Assembly: GCA_903930095.1 (NCBI GenBank)
Contig: CAIYXE010000687.1
Location: forward strand, 1 to 5,978
Reading direction: 5' to 3'
DNA from: an uncultured Hyphomicrobiales bacterium
Lineage (GTDB): Bacteria; Pseudomonadota; Alphaproteobacteria; Rhizobiales; Aestuariivirgaceae
Length of the DNA stretch: 5,978 bases
The number at the start of each line of letters is the position of its first letter. Position 1 is the first letter of the stretch. The notes below the pieces were generated by a model. That model worked only from the letters and a program-made list of their open reading frames with translations. It had not been told where the DNA came from and searched no databases. Shown here in pieces: positions 1 through 5,286 of this stretch. The position numbers and the translations under genes are program-made.

Positions 1-100
1 AGCCATTCTCCCACGGGCTCCCCGGCTCGATATAGGCGGTCTTTGCGCCGACGGCGGTGATCCAGTCCTGGACGGCCTTCGCGACGAACTCGGGGCCGTA
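1..100 (-). pseudogene. IS3-family transposase OrfB, internal fragment
   Basis: Read on the minus strand, these bases encode about 33 residues beginning YGPEFVAKAVQDW and ending IEPGSPWENG. This is the C-terminal part of the DDE (rve) integrase core of IS3-family OrfB proteins: the segment between the second catalytic Asp, in the usual D-N-G-P-E-F motif, and the catalytic Glu that normally follows WENGYCES. The D-N half of the motif is missing. The codon before GPEF is TAC, and farther upstream the reading (SLRRC) no longer resembles a transposase, so homology stops at about position 99. The C-terminal part runs off the left edge. The fragment cannot make a working enzyme, since it lacks at least the second Asp and everything N-terminal to it. 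It was probably split by the IS110-like element that begins right next to it. The family call is firm; the subgroup (IS407/IS2-like) is not resolved. Confidence 0.85.
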
Positions 101-138
101 GCACCTTCGGAGTGAGTGGCTGGAAGTCTGCCGAGCCG

Positions 139-176
139 GCAGTGCGCGTAGCCCTTAAAGGGCAAGCGCGCACTGC
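139..176 (+). repeat. Strong hairpin in IS110 leader
   Basis: The arms GCAGTGCGCG (139-148) and CGCGCACTGC (167-176) are perfect 10-base complements. Inside them, after a small internal loop, GCCC (151-154) pairs with GGGC (160-163) around a TTAAA loop. No T-run follows, so this is not an intrinsic terminator. Its position near the left end suits the 5' stem-loop of an IS110 bridge RNA. Confidence 0.8.
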
Positions 177-192
177 ACGAGGCAGCCATGAG

Positions 193-243
193 CGGTCTGA
201 TGTCTCTAGAATGAAGATGTTCAAACCTCTTCTGGAGAGACCG
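193..243 (+). repeat. Bulged hairpin covering the transposase RBS
   Basis: CGGTCT (193-198) pairs with AGACCG (238-243). Directly inside, CTCTAGAA (204-211) pairs with TTCTGGAG (230-237) with one G-U pair. A five-base bulge (199-203) lies on the 5' side only, and an 18-base loop closes the structure. The GGAG that would serve as ribosome binding site for the ATG at 247 sits in the 3' arm (234-237). The fold could therefore limit transposase translation, or could be one guide-loop stem of a bridge RNA. The pairing is read from sequence; the role is inferred. Confidence 0.6.
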
Positions 244-246
244 ACC

Positions 247-681
247 ATGACAAATCGCGATCCTATACCTCCTGCGGCTGTGCTGGTAGCTTTGGATATT
301 GCCAAGCTGCGCAACGAAGTGCTGATCGAGATGCCCGGCCAGCAGCGCCGGAGGCGTCTGTCAGTTCTCAACAACCGGACCGAGCACGACAGGCTGATCG
401 GGATACTAAAGGCCTTTGACGCACCGGTTGTTTGCGCCTTCGAGGCAACCGGCAACTATCACCGGCCAATCGCCTGGCGGCTCATGGAGGCGGGGTTTGA
501 CACCCGGCTCGTATCTTCGATGGCTCTCGCGCGTACCCGGGAGGCACTTCACAATGGCTGGGACAAAAACGACCCGCGGGACGCTCAGGTGATCCTTCAC
601 ATGCTCCGGTGGTGGCCACACAGGCGTTGCAGTGATGCGTATCCGGCGGCGGCCACAGCAAAGGGATCGCCGCTTCTGTAG
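247..681 (+). pseudogene. IS110-family transposase, truncated after DEDD domain
   Basis: This is the N-terminal half of an IS110-family transposase, an enzyme that uses a RuvC-like DEDD domain plus a C-terminal domain with a catalytic serine for RNA-guided recombination. The ATG at 247 is chosen because GGAG lies nine bases upstream and the family homology begins just after it; in-frame starts further upstream, such as GTG at 112, would translate the leader. Counting from 247, the tetrad is complete: D17 (VALDIAK), E66 (CAFEATGNY), D109 and D112 (KNDPRDAQ), with spacing close to that of IS621. Homology ends after VILHMLR (residue 121, near position 609). The following 23 codons to the stop at 681 are antisense to the dehydratase gene and have no IS110 character. 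The whole serine-bearing domain is missing, so the product is not a functional transposase. Family members are usually about 320-400 residues; this reading frame gives 144. Confidence 0.85.
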
Positions 682-1439
682 TTGTCGTTGAAAAGCTCGA
701 GCGTGATCGGACCCTTGTAGCCGGCCAGTCGGGCCTGGCGTACGACCTCGCTGGCCTCGAGATGGCCCTCGTCCGGGTAACACCTGTGGTGACGACTCAC
801 CTCGATGAGCGAACCGTCGAGCGGGACATGCGTGGAGGACACTTGCACTGCGGCAATCCGCGAAGCGGGAATGGCCGAGATCACGCGCGGGTCATTCCGC
901 CTTGCGCCGATATGGAACGAATCGACCACGAGCCCGAGGTTCGCGGCATCGACACGCCGGACTGCTTCCCAGGCCTCCGCGAGGTCATGGATGGCCGGCG
1001 ACCAGGAGAGCGCCTCGTAGCCGACATCCAATCCGTAGCACTTTGCCATCTCCGCGAGCCTTGCAAGCATGTCGGCGGCACCGTCCGGGCCCGATGCGGC
1101 TTCTCTTTCACTGGCGCAGACCCCGACGAGCGCCGCGCCGAGTTCCGCCGCTGCATCCATGAATTGAGCGGCGCCCCGGAAACCGGCACTCATTGCAAGC
1201 GCATCTTCGCCTTCGAATCCTCTGATCGGCTGCAGTGCCTGTGCCTTGAGGCCGAGATCTTCGGAGATCTGCCTGATCTCGCGCAGGCTGAGGCCCGACT
1301 CAGCGACGTCCTGCCAGAAGAACTCGATCCATGAGAAGCCTGCCGCAGCGGCAGCCTCGAGCCTGCGGGCGAGCGGCCCGCCGAGACAGGTAGTTGCTAG
1401 GGCAAACCCCGGTTCAATGGCGTCGGATGCATGGCGCAT
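597..1439 (-). CDS. TIM-barrel sugar phosphate isomerase-like protein, probable 3-dehydroshikimate dehydratase
   Basis: The protein is an AP-endonuclease-2/xylose-isomerase-like TIM barrel of 280 residues. Residue numbers here count from a GTG one codon upstream of the chosen ATG. The layout matches single-domain 3-dehydroshikimate dehydratases (QuiC/QsuB/AsbF type), which convert 3-dehydroshikimate to protocatechuate with a divalent metal. It has ATTCLGGPLARRLEAAAAAGF near the start, YEALSW with E143, VVDSFHIG with D174 and H177, AVQVS with Q200, SRHHRCYP with H218/R219, and LELFND with E249. The E-D-Q-E spacing (31, 26, 49) is close to the metal-ligand spacing I recall for the Pseudomonas enzyme. 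ATG at 1437-1439 is preferred over the adjacent GTG because GGAG lies four bases before it. The C-terminus (RLCGHHRSM) and stop run into IS110 sequence, so the last few residues are probably not native, although the ligands are all intact. No other quinate/shikimate gene is visible. Inosose dehydratase or hydroxypyruvate-isomerase-like activity is the alternative. Confidence 0.75.
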   Translation of the reverse strand: MRHASDAIEPGFALATTCLGGPLARRLEAAAAAGFSWIEFFWQDVAESGLSLREIRQISEDLGLKAQALQPIRGFEGEDALAMSAGFRGAAQFMDAAAELGAALVGVCASEREAASGPDGAADMLARLAEMAKCYGLDVGYEALSWSPAIHDLAEAWEAVRRVDAANLGLVVDSFHIGARRNDPRVISAIPASRIAAVQVSSTHVPLDGSLIEVSRHHRCYPDEGHLEASEVVRQARLAGYKGPITLELFNDNYRSGDPFAVAAAGYASLQRLCGHHRSM

Positions 1440-1465
1440 CACTCTCCACTAGCATGCGCAGGGGC

Positions 1466-1492
1466 ACCATATCACAGATCTTTGAGATTCAA
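1466..1492 (-). promoter_or_regulatory. Possible promoter for the dehydratase gene
   Basis: On the minus strand TTGAAT (1492-1487) is followed by TATGGT (1471-1466), which is preceded by TGA, giving an extended -10 form. The spacer of 15 is short, so the extended -10 would have to carry the activity. It lies about 27 bases upstream of the start codon. This is a weak match. Confidence 0.3.
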
Positions 1493-1514
1493 AATTTAGA
1501 GGTTTCATCATCTT

Positions 1515-1543
1515 TTGATTGATCGTGGCATAAATGCTACATT
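1515..1543 (+). promoter_or_regulatory. Sigma-70-type promoter for the outer-membrane protein gene
   Basis: TTGATT (1515-1520) and TACATT (1538-1543) are separated by exactly 17 bases. TGC directly precedes the -10, making an extended -10 element. Transcription would start near 1550, leaving an untranslated leader of roughly 110 bases before the ATG at 1663. Such long leaders are frequent on outer-membrane protein genes and can be small-RNA targets, but I see no specific riboregulator here. The promoter points away from the dehydratase gene, so the two genes are divergently transcribed. Confidence 0.6.
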
Positions 1544-1662
1544 CCAAGCTTATCGACCGCGTACACTTGAAGGAATCCGCCGGGGGCGAGATAAACATAT
1601 ATCGTGGGCGTGAATGGTGCCCTTCGAAAATCTTTATCTGAACAAATAGGAGTTGAAGAATA

Positions 1663-2400
1663 ATGAAGAAGCTTCTTCTGGCGTCGACTGTCTTCGTGAG
1701 CTTCGCCGCAGCAGGATCCGTCTACGCAGCTGACGTGGGCGAGATCAACCACGACTGGAGCGGTGTCTACGTCGGTCTGACGGCGGGCGCCGCAACACTC
1801 TACTTCGATCACCAAATTGAGGTTTTTGGCGACGATTATGCTGAGGATGGTGTTCTGTCTGACGGCACCTATTCGCGTCAAGGCAGTGGCTTCATCGGAG
1901 GCGGCACAATCGGTTTGAACTTGCAGCACGATTCAATCGTGTTTGGCCTCGAGGCTGACTACAGCTTTGTGAATGCCTCGGCGACGACGGGAGATTATTA
2001 CGGCGCATCTGATGATACAGACGTTGGCAGTGTTACCACCGAGTTGGCCTCGCTCGGCACGCTGCGTGGCCGCCTCGGCTTTGCAATGGACCACCTGCTC
2101 GTTTACGGCACGGCCGGACTCGCGATGGGCGACGTCAGCGTCGATCAGTTTGATGAGTATGAAGATGAGAACAGCCCCGGCGAGGAGTCGTCAGTTCGTT
2201 ATGGCTGGACCGCGGGTGCCGGTGTCGAGTACGCCGCCACGGAAAACATGTCTGTAAAGGCTGAGGTGCTTTATTACGATCTGGGTTCGGAGTCCCTCGG
2301 TTACGGCGAAGATTATACACCAGATGTTGGCGATTATGGCGAATATGAAAACGAAGTGTCTGGAATTGTCGCTCGCGCAGGCGTGAACTTCAACTTCTAA
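1663..2400 (+). CDS. Outer-membrane beta-barrel protein, Omp25/Omp31 (RopB-like) family
   Basis: The product has 245 residues. Residues 1-22 form a typical signal peptide: MKK, a hydrophobic run, then SVYA with cleavage before A23. The mature part opens with DWSGVYVGLTAG (31-42), the signature of the rhizobial/Brucella Omp25-Omp31 eight-stranded barrels. It continues with alternating strands such as GFIGGGTIGLNL, LGTLRGRLGFAMDHLLVYGTAG (about 131-152) and GWTAGAGVEYAATENMSVKAEV (about 181-202). It ends in GVNFNF; the terminal Phe is the usual recognition signal for the BAM machinery. AGGAGT (1648-1653) lies nine bases before the ATG. Segments between strands, probably surface loops, are strikingly acidic (DDYAEDG near 57-63, DEYEDENSPGEE near 164-175, YGEDYTPDVGDYGEYENE near 214-231). 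The gene is monocistronic, with its own promoter and terminator. Its role is probably outer-membrane integrity or surface interaction; no pore substrate can be inferred. Confidence 0.88.
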   Translation: MKKLLLASTVFVSFAAAGSVYAADVGEINHDWSGVYVGLTAGAATLYFDHQIEVFGDDYAEDGVLSDGTYSRQGSGFIGGGTIGLNLQHDSIVFGLEADYSFVNASATTGDYYGASDDTDVGSVTTELASLGTLRGRLGFAMDHLLVYGTAGLAMGDVSVDQFDEYEDENSPGEESSVRYGWTAGAGVEYAATENMSVKAEVLYYDLGSESLGYGEDYTPDVGDYGEYENEVSGIVARAGVNFNF

Positions 2401-2408
2401 TTACAACT

Positions 2409-2434
2409 GGCGGGGGTGCTCATGCATCTCCGCC
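2409..2434 (+). terminator. Hairpin terminator after the outer-membrane protein gene
   Basis: GGCGGGGGTGC (2409-2419) pairs with GCATCTCCGCC (2424-2434) around a TCAT loop: 11 pairs, two of them G-U. Only a short CTTT follows, so the U-tract is poor, but the stem is strong and starts nine bases after the stop codon. It should separate this gene from the ligase gene downstream. Confidence 0.65.
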
Positions 2435-2486
2435 CTTTGCCCAGCTCGGTCGTCACTGCCTCACCACCGAGATCCAGAGGCTCACC

Positions 2487-3899
2487 TTGCAAAACGTGTT
2501 GAAGGCTATTCTGGGTCAGGCGCTAATGTGGCCTGACAGAAATGCGCTTGTGTTGCCCGACCGGGTAGTGACGTTCGGCATGCTGGGTGCGGGCATTTCC
2601 GCCGTCGCATCCGCCATAATGGCGCGGGGCATCGATCAGTCGAAACCCGTGGGCGTTCTGGTTTCCAGTCCGACCCGCCATGTCATCGTGGCGCTTGCCC
2701 TCGCCCGCTGCGGCTATTGTTCCGTTTCGCTTCGCCGCAGTTTTCTGCCGCACTGCGCGGCGCTCGGCATTCAGGCCGTGATCACGGACGCGGCCATCAA
2801 GATCCCTTCGGTGATCGTGCATGCGCTGGAAGATTCGTGGTTTGCCACGCGCCCCGACAGGGGCCCGCTCGACGTGAGTCCCTTCGCCGCCGACCACATT
2901 GTGCGAATCGAATTCACGTCCGGCTCGACCGGAGAGCCGAAGCCCGTTGGCCTCACAGATGAGGCCGTGCGCCAGCAAACCATCAATCGTATGGCCGTCT
3001 ACCAACTGGGCAGCGGCGATGGGGCGCTCTGCATGTTCGGCGTGACCACCAATGTGGGGTTCGGCTTCGTGCTGGCGAGCCTGATGCAGGGGCGGCCCAC
3101 CTACTTCATCGAGAGCAATGACCAAGCGCTCGACATGCTGTCCTATCACCGCATCAAGGTGATCGCGGGGTCGCCCGCACAGCTTCTTGTGCTGGCGGCA
3201 CGCGCCGCTGAGAAGGGCAAGATCTTCCCATCCGGCCGGAAGATCATCCTCGCGGGAAGCCAGATCTCGCTCACCGAGATGAACCGGATCAGGCTGTGTT
3301 TCGGCGGCGACCTGCTGGTCGATTATGGCTCGACGGAAACAGGACCGGCTGCCACCGCGTCGGGCAGCCTGCTATCCGGCCCCCGTCAGTTCCCAGTCTT
3401 CGCGCCGCATCAGCGGATAGAGGTTGTGGGCCAGACCGGTGCCTCGCCTGAAGGTGCGGGCCCCGTGCGCGTGCGATCATCCGGCATGGGCTGGCCCTAT
3501 ACCGGAGGACTCACGCAGGAACAGCCGGCCGAAGCGCAGCGCTGGTTCTACACGGGGGACGTCGGCTACTTCGATGGGAATGGATGCCTGGTGATCGTTG
3601 GCCGGTCGGATGACCTCTTCAATTTCGGCGGTATCAAGAAATCGCCTGAGTCGCTCGAGGCACAGATCCTCGCCAATCCCGCGATTCGTGAGGCGGCAGT
3701 CGTCCGCACCGGAGAGACGGCCGCAGGCACGCCGCAACTGCTCGTCGCCGTCGTGACGGTGAATGACGCGGCCCCGGCATCTCTCGAGGCATGGGTAAAA
3801 TCGAAACTCCCCGCTATGGCGGAGTTCAGCCTCAGGATCGTGCCGCAGATTCCCAAGACAGAGAGCGGCAAGATCGACCGCACCGCACTCCGCAGATAG
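2487..3899 (+). CDS. AMP-dependent acyl-CoA synthetase/ligase family protein
   Basis: This is a class I adenylate-forming enzyme (ANL superfamily) that activates a carboxylate with ATP to an acyl-AMP and usually passes it to CoA. All core motifs are present: the P-loop A3 TSGSTGEPKPVGLT (144-157), A5 DYGSTETG (279-286), A7 FYTGDVGYF (354-362) with D358, the hinge A8 VGRSDDLFNFGG (371-382), and A10 PKTESGKIDR (456-465) with the predicted catalytic K462. At 470 residues it is shorter than the usual 500-560, mainly because the N-terminal part is reduced. The start is TTG at 2487, six bases after AGAGG (2476-2480). The next in-frame ATG (codon 14, near 2526) would cut into the conserved WPDRNAL region and has no better RBS. 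No acyl carrier protein, thioesterase, CoA-using partner or regulator adjoins it, so the substrate is unresolved. A stand-alone adenylation enzyme loading a carrier protein is an alternative to a CoA ligase. I see no clear terminator after the stop. Confidence 0.85.
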   Translation: MQNVLKAILGQALMWPDRNALVLPDRVVTFGMLGAGISAVASAIMARGIDQSKPVGVLVSSPTRHVIVALALARCGYCSVSLRRSFLPHCAALGIQAVITDAAIKIPSVIVHALEDSWFATRPDRGPLDVSPFAADHIVRIEFTSGSTGEPKPVGLTDEAVRQQTINRMAVYQLGSGDGALCMFGVTTNVGFGFVLASLMQGRPTYFIESNDQALDMLSYHRIKVIAGSPAQLLVLAARAAEKGKIFPSGRKIILAGSQISLTEMNRIRLCFGGDLLVDYGSTETGPAATASGSLLSGPRQFPVFAPHQRIEVVGQTGASPEGAGPVRVRSSGMGWPYTGGLTQEQPAEAQRWFYTGDVGYFDGNGCLVIVGRSDDLFNFGGIKKSPESLEAQILANPAIREAAVVRTGETAAGTPQLLVAVVTVNDAAPASLEAWVKSKLPAMAEFSLRIVPQIPKTESGKIDRTALRR

Positions 3900-4359
3900 A
3901 CAGCTTGAGCAAAAGCGACATAAGCCTCATAACCTCTCGCCCCTTACGCTGCACTCGTATAGACGATCGTACCCATCATGCCGGAGTTCATGTGGTAGGT
4001 GTGAACGCCGGAGTAAAATTGGGCCACGCGGCGGCGTAAAAGTCGACCGCCTGGCCCATGGGGAAAGGTGCCGGCAAGAGGGACAGCGGCCAGTCAGCAG
4101 CGCCCACAGGAGGCCGACGGGCGACTGGTAGCTATGGCCCGCCAGGGCCAGTGCGGGGCGATCATGCCGGAAAGACCTTGCCCAATTCCAGAAACGACTT
4201 TCCGCGCAGTTGTGGTAATGATCTCTGCAGGGGACCCGGACCCATGAAGCTCGGGGACTGTGGGAGAAGCCGCACGATGGGGCGGATCGAGCGCGGTGGT
4301 GGGAATGGCGGCTAACCCGTCCGGAGCCCGCCAGGCCGGCTGGCGATTTCGCTGGCAGA
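3900..4359. other. Gene-poor stretch between the ligase gene and the prophage end
   Basis: About 460 bases without an intact gene. Several frames stay open here, but their translations are rich in R, P, S and H and look like GC-rich noise; none has a convincing RBS. The only protein-like signal is the minus-strand cupredoxin-like remnant at 3944-4095. From about 4100 to 4359 I recognise nothing apart from a minor inverted repeat GCCAG/CTGGC (4330-4344). This looks like decaying DNA beside an integrated element. Confidence 0.5.
3944..4095 (-). pseudogene. Frameshifted remnant resembling a cupredoxin / multicopper oxidase C-terminus
   Basis: On the minus strand, one frame reads DWPLSLLPAPFPMGQAVDFY followed by AAAWPNF. 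A second frame, offset by one base, continues YSGVHTYHMNSGMMGTIVYT and SAA before a TAA at 3944-3946. Adding one T to the TTTT run (minus strand, complement of 4015-4018) would join them into one continuous sequence. The pattern G-V-H-T-Y-H-x-N-x-G-M-M-G-T-I-V is like the last strands of cupredoxin-fold copper proteins, where His and Met residues bind copper, but the usual Cys is absent. Nothing recognisable lies N-terminal of about 4095. A pseudogene tail is the most likely reading; chance resemblance is possible. Confidence 0.35.
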
Positions 4360-4382
4360 CATGATCGATTAGATCGGTCATG
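4360..4382. repeat. Inverted repeat beside the phage terminator
   Basis: CATGATCGAT (4360-4369) and ATCGGTCATG (4373-4382) are inverted copies with one T-to-C difference, which still pairs as G-U, around a three-base TAG spacer. The repeat sits nine bases from the larger hairpin at 4392-4418. It could be a second terminator stem for the minus-strand phage operon, a protein-binding palindrome, or part of an integration site. Confidence 0.55.
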
Positions 4383-4391
4383 CATATTGAT

Positions 4392-4418
4392 GGGGCGTGC
4401 CAATTTGTGGCACGCCCC
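4392..4418 (-). terminator. Hairpin terminator at the end of the phage tail operon
   Basis: GGGGCGTGCCA (4392-4402) and TGGCACGCCCC (4408-4418) form a perfect 11-base stem with a five-base loop. It starts 46 bases after the minus-strand stop at 4465, the right place to end the tail operon. On the minus strand only a mixed ATCAATAT follows; on the plus strand the next bases (TCTAGTTCTTG) are somewhat T-rich. It may work in both directions. Confidence 0.65.
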
Positions 4419-4464
4419 TCTAGTTCTTGAATTAAGCTGACCTACTTGTCAGGCACAGGCACGC

Positions 4465-5286
4465 TTAACTCCAGACTGCCGCGGTAACGCGCATGATGTT
4501 TCCCGTGGCGGACTGTGTGCCAGTGACATTGAAGGTTCCAGTCTGGGTGTCGAGCTGCGCCGCGCTCCAGCGGGTCGTTGAATTGCCAAGGATGTTGTAT
4601 TTGAGGCTGGCGTTCGTCCAGGCGATGTTCGAGCCCGAGTCGACGTTTGGCGAAGCCATCGCAAGACCAACCTGGGAAGAGCTTCGCGAGACGCTCGCCG
4701 TGATCGAGGTCGCTGAAGCGGCGTTCGTGGTGACCACGGGGGTAATGCTGGCGGGATTGACGAGCTGCCAGATGCTGAACCCGGTCTTGAGGTACTGGGA
4801 TCCCGTGCCATTCCATGTGACGGCAAGGGTGCCGGAGGTCAGCGTGTTGTTCTCGATGTACCAGCAGTCGGTGACCTGGCCGGCATAGGCGTTGGCGCGG
4901 AAGAGCTTGGTGGCGGCAACACCGCCAATGGTGCAGCTGTTCGTCCATCCGTCGGTCCCGCCACTGCCCCATATGTTGTGGATGAGACACAGGAGATAGC
5001 GTGTGTTGCCGGCAGCGACGGTACTTCCGAAGCTGGTCGAACCGGAGGTGAAGGATGAACCGGACGACTGCGAAGAGAGTATGGACGAGACGTAGGTCAG
5101 GGAGAGAGGCGCTGCCGCCTTCCTTTTCATCATGCCGAGCGTGACCGGCATGGCCAGCAGGTTTCCCGACATCTCGAGGTGCTGTGGCTTGACGATAGCG
5201 GGACGTGGCGGAACGTAAAGCTGGGTCTTGGGTGGCACGGCAAGGCCGGAGGCCAGCGTTGCTGCAATGATGGAGTTTCGGATCAT
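4465..5286 (-). CDS. Phage tail-associated protein downstream of tail fibre
   Basis: The product has 273 residues and is not assigned to a named family. The start at 5284-5286 overlaps the stop of the upstream fibre gene as ATGA. It is preferred over an in-frame start nine codons earlier because of that overlap and because GGAG lies about ten bases before it. The N-terminus (MIRNSIIAATLASGLAV) is hydrophobic. A Pro-rich stretch and AMPVTLGMMKRK (45-56) follow, then a Ser/Gly/Thr-rich linker (about 67-92). The rest is beta-rich. NTRYLLCLIHN, then CTIGGVAATKLF (118-129), then SGTLAVTWNG and FSIWQLVN resemble the beta-sandwich modules repeated in tail proteins of alphaproteobacterial prophages. 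It ends in RVTAAVWS. The role is inferred from context: a structural or adhesion component at the fibre tip, or a protein attaching to it. An enzyme is unlikely, as no catalytic motif is visible. Confidence 0.7.
   Translation of the reverse strand: MIRNSIIAATLASGLAVPPKTQLYVPPRPAIVKPQHLEMSGNLLAMPVTLGMMKRKAAAPLSLTYVSSILSSQSSGSSFTSGSTSFGSTVAAGNTRYLLCLIHNIWGSGGTDGWTNSCTIGGVAATKLFRANAYAGQVTDCWYIENNTLTSGTLAVTWNGTGSQYLKTGFSIWQLVNPASITPVVTTNAASATSITASVSRSSSQVGLAMASPNVDSGSNIAWTNASLKYNILGNSTTRWSAAQLDTQTGTFNVTGTQSATGNIMRVTAAVWS

Larger units (their letters stand above)
100..246 (+). ncRNA. Candidate IS110 leader / bridge-RNA region
   Basis: IS110-group elements encode a structured bridge RNA in the non-coding DNA between the left end and the transposase start; in the IS1111 group it lies at the other end. 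Here about 146 bases precede the transposase start and fold into two strong hairpins (139-176 and 193-243). A compact 5' stem-loop followed by a second structured block is the kind of layout described for the IS621 bridge RNA. Against the call, the space is short for two full guide loops, and I could not find a loop segment matching the IS3 sequence left of the element. The RNA may extend into the coding region, or these may only be leader hairpins. Confidence 0.35.
100..609 (+). mobile_element. IS110-family insertion sequence, left part only
   Basis: This segment carries a structured non-coding leader and the 5' half of an IS110-family transposase. The left limit is taken as the point where the IS3 homology stops, at about 99-100. 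The right limit is where transposase homology stops and a TIM-barrel gene's 3' end begins, at about 605-615. IS110 elements have no classical terminal inverted repeats and usually make no target duplication, so the left end cannot be fixed from repeats. The transposase C-terminal half and the right end are absent, so the element is dead unless complemented. Both borders are estimates, good to perhaps 10 bases. Confidence 0.75.

Noticed and set aside
112..246. In-frame N-terminal extension of the IS110 transposase starting at GTG 112
   Set aside because: The extension translates the hairpin-rich leader, has no family resemblance, and the ATG at 247 has its own GGAG at a good distance.
100..246. 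A guide segment in the leader matching the IS3 flank (CTCGGGGCCGT) as expected for a bridge-RNA target loop
   Set aside because: I looked for this sequence or its complement and found no convincing match, so target pairing is not claimed.
762..1334. Long plus-strand open frame of 190 codons
   Set aside because: It is antisense to the TIM-barrel gene, which has clear motifs and an RBS. The plus-strand product has no recognisable features.
2523..3149. Minus-strand open frame of 208 codons within the ligase gene
   Set aside because: It is a shadow of the GC-rich ligase coding sequence and is rich in H, R and G without domain pattern.
3927..4403. Minus-strand open frame of 158 codons in the gene-poor stretch
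   Set aside because: Its composition (R, S, H, P) looks like noise, it ends across the terminator hairpin, and the only protein-like signal on this DNA lies in the other two minus-strand frames.
4442..4990. Minus-strand open frame of 182 codons overlapping the tail-associated gene
   Set aside because: It is a shifted frame of the same DNA, rich in H, R and Q. The 273-residue frame has beta-rich tail-protein character and the ATGA coupling.
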